A stretch of 8,167 nt of DNA from assembly GCA_050049955.1 (NCBI GenBank), contig JASFVG010000207.1, forward strand, positions 1-8,167, read 5' to 3'. Position 1 is the stretch's first letter. Each line of letters begins with the position of its first letter. This document shows positions 6,244-8,167 of this stretch, piece after piece. The translations under genes and the position numbers were made by a program. This DNA comes from SKLM01 sp050049955. GTDB lineage: Bacteria > Chloroflexota > Anaerolineae > B4-G1. The notes under the pieces were generated by a model. That model saw only the letters and a program-made list of their open reading frames with translations. It was not told the DNA's origin and did not search any database.

Positions 6244-6735
6244 CTAGCCGTGTTCGAGTCGCTCTCCCGTCCTCAGGTAGTGGTTGATCGCCCCCTCCCA
6301 ATCCCTCAGATCATGGCGATACATCTCCTCCAGCGCCCTCTCGTTCGCGGCGTTGCCCTCCTCCGTCAATCCCGTGTAGGTGTAGGTGATCTCCGCCCGC
6401 GTCGTGTCTCCCCCTGCACTTTCGCGGCACTGGATCGCTATCCACCATAGGCGACCCGGCGCGAAGACCGTGTACTCGATGACCGCCTCGTCTGGGGAGT
6501 ACCGCGACACCGTCCACGTCAAGTCAGGTTCGTGTGCGCGATGCGACCGAGTGCGGAAGACCATGTGCTCCTCGAGGAGACCGGTGGCCGAGTACAGCAC
6601 CTCGGGCTCCCAGCCAGTCGCCCACTCGGTCTCCCTAACCGGGCCGAACAGTGGAAACACGCTTGCAAGGGGAGCGCCAAGCGTGATGCTGCGCGTCCTA
6701 GAGACTCTCTTCGACACGAAAGACGAGGGGTTCAT
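6244..6735 (-). CDS. SRPBCC (START/Bet v1-like) family protein
   Basis: A 163-residue protein starts at ATG 6735, chosen because GGAG (6742-6745) sits six bases upstream. The open frame reaches back to 6861, but those 42 extra residues are low-complexity Arg/Pro/Gly and have no RBS. The protein has no signal peptide. Its layout is that of the helix-grip lipid/hydrophobic-ligand fold. A first strand VSRTRSITLGAPLASVFPLF (11-30) leads to an aromatic EWATGWEPEVLY (37-48). Alternating strands DLTWTVSRYSPDEAVIEYTV (71-90) and RAEITYTYTGLTEEG (113-127) follow, and then an amphipathic C-terminal helix (131-154). Several Trp residues (W38, W42, W74, W97, W98) would line a pocket. The ligand or reaction is not predictable; family members include cyclases, dehydratases and binding proteins. 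It ends in TAG. Confidence 0.78.
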   Translation of the reverse strand: MNPSSFVSKRVSRTRSITLGAPLASVFPLFGPVRETEWATGWEPEVLYSATGLLEEHMVFRTRSHRAHEPDLTWTVSRYSPDEAVIEYTVFAPGRLWWIAIQCRESAGGDTTRAEITYTYTGLTEEGNAANERALEEMYRHDLRDWEGAINHYLRTGERLEHG

Positions 6736-6916
6736 GTGGTTCTCCAATCCAGTCGGTAGCCGGTGCTGTGGTTGGCGCAGGTCCTTCACGAGCTGCATCG
6801 GACCTCGCGCCGGTCCTGGGGTCATACGCCCTAGCCCACCGCACCCTTCCATGCGCCCCACGCTGGTGCAGCCTTGAGCCCGGCAATCCGCTCTGGACGC
6901 GTGGAGCCGAACAGCG

Positions 6917-7333
6917 CTACTTGTGCGTCTCGATCATGGACTCCACGGACTGCTTGATCAGCTCTCGTAGCGTGGGCAGGTCGATGTCCTCCAGCTTCTT
7001 CACGTAGAGACACGATTTGCCCGTCTTGAACTTGCCCAGTCTGGAGAGCAACGCGGCATATCCCTCAAACCCGGACGTGATGTACAAGGTCAGGTCCCGC
7101 TTTCGAGGTGAGAAGCCCGTTAGGGGCCACTCACCCTCGCGCCCCGATGCGTACTTGTACGTGTAGCTTCCGAACCCGACGATGCTTGGGCCCCACATCG
7201 CCGGTTCCTCGCCAGTGGCCTCACGCATAAGGTCGAGCACGGCGAAGCTGTCCTCCCGTTTCCTCTCGTCCTGGACTGCATTGAGAAAGCCCTCGACGCT
7301 GGCGTCAGTCTTCTTTGTCTTCGGTTCGGCCAC
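6917..7333 (-). CDS. DUF1801 domain protein
   Basis: A 138-residue protein starts at GTG 7333, with GGAGG (7344-7348, minus strand) ten bases upstream; the spacing is long but no better start exists. The N-terminal Lys/Thr-rich stretch is followed by FLNAVQDERKREDSFAVLDL (16-35). The family's hallmark core is MWGPSIVGFGSYTYKYASGR (46-65) and EWPLTGFSPRKRDLTLYI (68-85). The C-terminal part, FKTGKSCLYVKKLEDIDLP (102-120), is also typical. DUF1801 proteins (YdhG-like) are small soluble proteins of unknown biochemical role. The length is normal and the protein looks intact. The start lies 81 bases beyond the DinB-like gene's stop. Confidence 0.88.
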   Translation of the reverse strand: MAEPKTKKTDASVEGFLNAVQDERKREDSFAVLDLMREATGEEPAMWGPSIVGFGSYTYKYASGREGEWPLTGFSPRKRDLTLYITSGFEGYAALLSRLGKFKTGKSCLYVKKLEDIDLPTLRELIKQSVESMIETHK

Positions 7334-7359
7334 CTCTACCTATCCTCCGATCCTGGTCA

Positions 7360-7369
7360 GTGTCGACAC
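7360..7369. promoter_or_regulatory. 10-bp perfect palindrome GTGTCGACAC upstream of the DUF1801 gene
   Basis: A perfect ten-base dyad lies in the 81-base gap between the DinB-like stop and the DUF1801 start, 27 bases from the GTG. It is a possible operator half-site pair. A single palindrome of this size can arise by chance in GC-rich DNA. Confidence 0.2.
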
Positions 7370-7414
7370 CACTAGGTCGTTGCGTCGCCTGCCCGTCGCA
7401 CCGTCCTGAGCGTT

Positions 7415-7969
7415 TCAGGCGCCCCGTCTCCACGGCGGTACGACACGATGGCCCAAGGTGGACACATTGTTCTCCTCCACCTCCTCTCCCTCCTCCCAAG
7501 CTTCGCCACGGCAGATGGAGAGGACCTGATTCAGTTCGCCGGCGTGGTAGATGTGGTGTCCCGCGATGATCACCACGATGTCGAAGAGCGGTGCCGTCTC
7601 ACCCCAGTGGACTGGAAGGGGTTCGTCCAGCCGGACGTCTGAGACCCTCGAGAGGGATTCCGCCCACTGCTCGTGTGCCAGCTTGAACCAGGCTATCACG
7701 TCATCAAGGTAGGGACGGGTCTTCGCCACAGTGTCACGGAGGCCACGAGGCCAGTCGATCTCGTGCCAGTGCCTGGGAGTAGGGTCGAACGCGTACGATC
7801 GGTACACGTGGCTCCATCCCGCGGCGTGCTTCAACGTGCCTAACACCGACCGATATCCACCCGTCGGAACGAAAAGGGCCTCCTCAAAGGTCAGGTCGTC
7901 AAGATGTCCCCACATGATCTGATAGGCATTCTCCACCAAGTGGCACGCCAACTCGACTCTTGACCGCAC
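7415..7969 (-). CDS. DinB-family (DinB_2/DfsB-like) four-helix-bundle protein
   Basis: The start is GTG 7969, fixed by GGGAGG with GGAGG at 7976-7980 (minus strand), six bases upstream; this gives 184 residues. A longer open frame to 8122 adds an Arg/Gly/Ser-rich stretch that does not look like protein. Helix 1 is LACHLVENAYQIMWGHLDDL (7-26). A second histidine region is LGTLKHAAGWSHVYRSY (43-59), and GHHIYHAGELNQVL (137-150) holds the His-x3-His of the metal site. A metal-ligating His triad is the DinB family signature; members include putative thiol-dependent transferases and damage-inducible proteins of unclear function. The acidic tail EEGEEVEEN and the final GHRVVPPW are outside the bundle core. 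An earlier promoter could not be identified in 7970-8167. Confidence 0.87.
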   Translation of the reverse strand: MRSRVELACHLVENAYQIMWGHLDDLTFEEALFVPTGGYRSVLGTLKHAAGWSHVYRSYAFDPTPRHWHEIDWPRGLRDTVAKTRPYLDDVIAWFKLAHEQWAESLSRVSDVRLDEPLPVHWGETAPLFDIVVIIAGHHIYHAGELNQVLSICRGEAWEEGEEVEENNVSTLGHRVVPPWRRGA

Positions 7970-8167
7970 ACCGCACCTCCCGTCTTCTGTCCGCTCACCC
8001 GTCGACGTTCGGTTCCGTCGCCGACACCGTGATACGTGGCTGTTGAGACCATCCACCTCTTGGTAGCGGCAGAGCGCAACCAGGCTGCTGCCGCCGCAGA
8101 CCCGTCCGCCAGGCGAAGGCAATGCGCCCCCCTCTAGGTCACTCGCGAGGACCGTTCTGCCCTGCGG

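Noticed and set aside
6736..6861. Longer start of the SRPBCC protein at 6861
   Set aside because: The added 42 residues are low-complexity and no RBS precedes them; GGAG six bases before 6735 fits better.
6738..6916. Promoter in the DUF1801-SRPBCC gap
   Set aside because: A TATGAC-like hexamer on the minus strand has no acceptable -35 at 16-18 bases; nothing else in the 181 bases stands out.
7970..8122. Longer start of the DinB-like protein at 8122
   Set aside because: The added stretch is Arg/Gly/Ser-rich with no helix pattern, and a GGGAGG lies six bases before GTG 7969, where the domain begins.

Overview
The window is about 63% G+C bacterial DNA with Shine-Dalgarno-led genes, several GTG starts and all three stop codons in use. 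Its families (a non-pyrrolysine MttB homologue, a GPH-type sugar symporter, an odd Cys/Met-metabolism PLP enzyme, DinB, DUF1801, SRPBCC and VOC proteins) suggest a large-genome environmental bacterium. The sequence alone does not place it in a phylum. No rRNA, tRNA, CRISPR array, transposase or phage gene was found.

Layout, plus strand: (i) 2-238 is the C-terminal end of a probably secreted beta-sandwich protein. (ii) 239-609 is a 371-base gap with three degenerate copies of a TGTAGTAGCGACTTCA-type element and a good sigma70-like promoter. (iii) 610-2094 encodes an MttB-superfamily methyltransferase and 2104-3489 a 12-TM GPH/MelB-like symporter. They are nine bases apart and in the same reading frame, with one TAG between them, so they form a two-gene operon. 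A plausible job is import of a methylated or glycosidic compound followed by demethylation, but no corrinoid protein or reactivase is present. (iv) 3490-3645 holds a hairpin and a possible extended -10 promoter. (v) From 3646 come a VOC/glyoxalase-like gene that looks frameshifted near its 3' end, then a trans-sulfuration-family PLP enzyme (4079-5338), each with a strong RBS.

A 111-base convergent gap (5339-5449) separates these from four minus-strand genes, in transcription order: DinB-like (7969-7415), DUF1801 (7333-6917), SRPBCC (6735-6244) and an AAA_28 P-loop ATPase/kinase (6058-5450). Gaps between them are 81-185 bases and each has its own RBS, so they are not a tight operon. The 6059-6243 gap carries a strong GC hairpin with a competing alternative stem. 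Bases 7970-8167 upstream of the DinB gene show no convincing gene or promoter.

The most notable points are the same-frame amber junction between the methyltransferase and the transporter, the unusual active site of the PLP enzyme, the restorable frameshift in the VOC gene, and the degenerate repeats ahead of the methyltransferase operon. No clearly new multi-gene system is visible; the methyltransferase-transporter pair is the best candidate for undescribed biochemistry.
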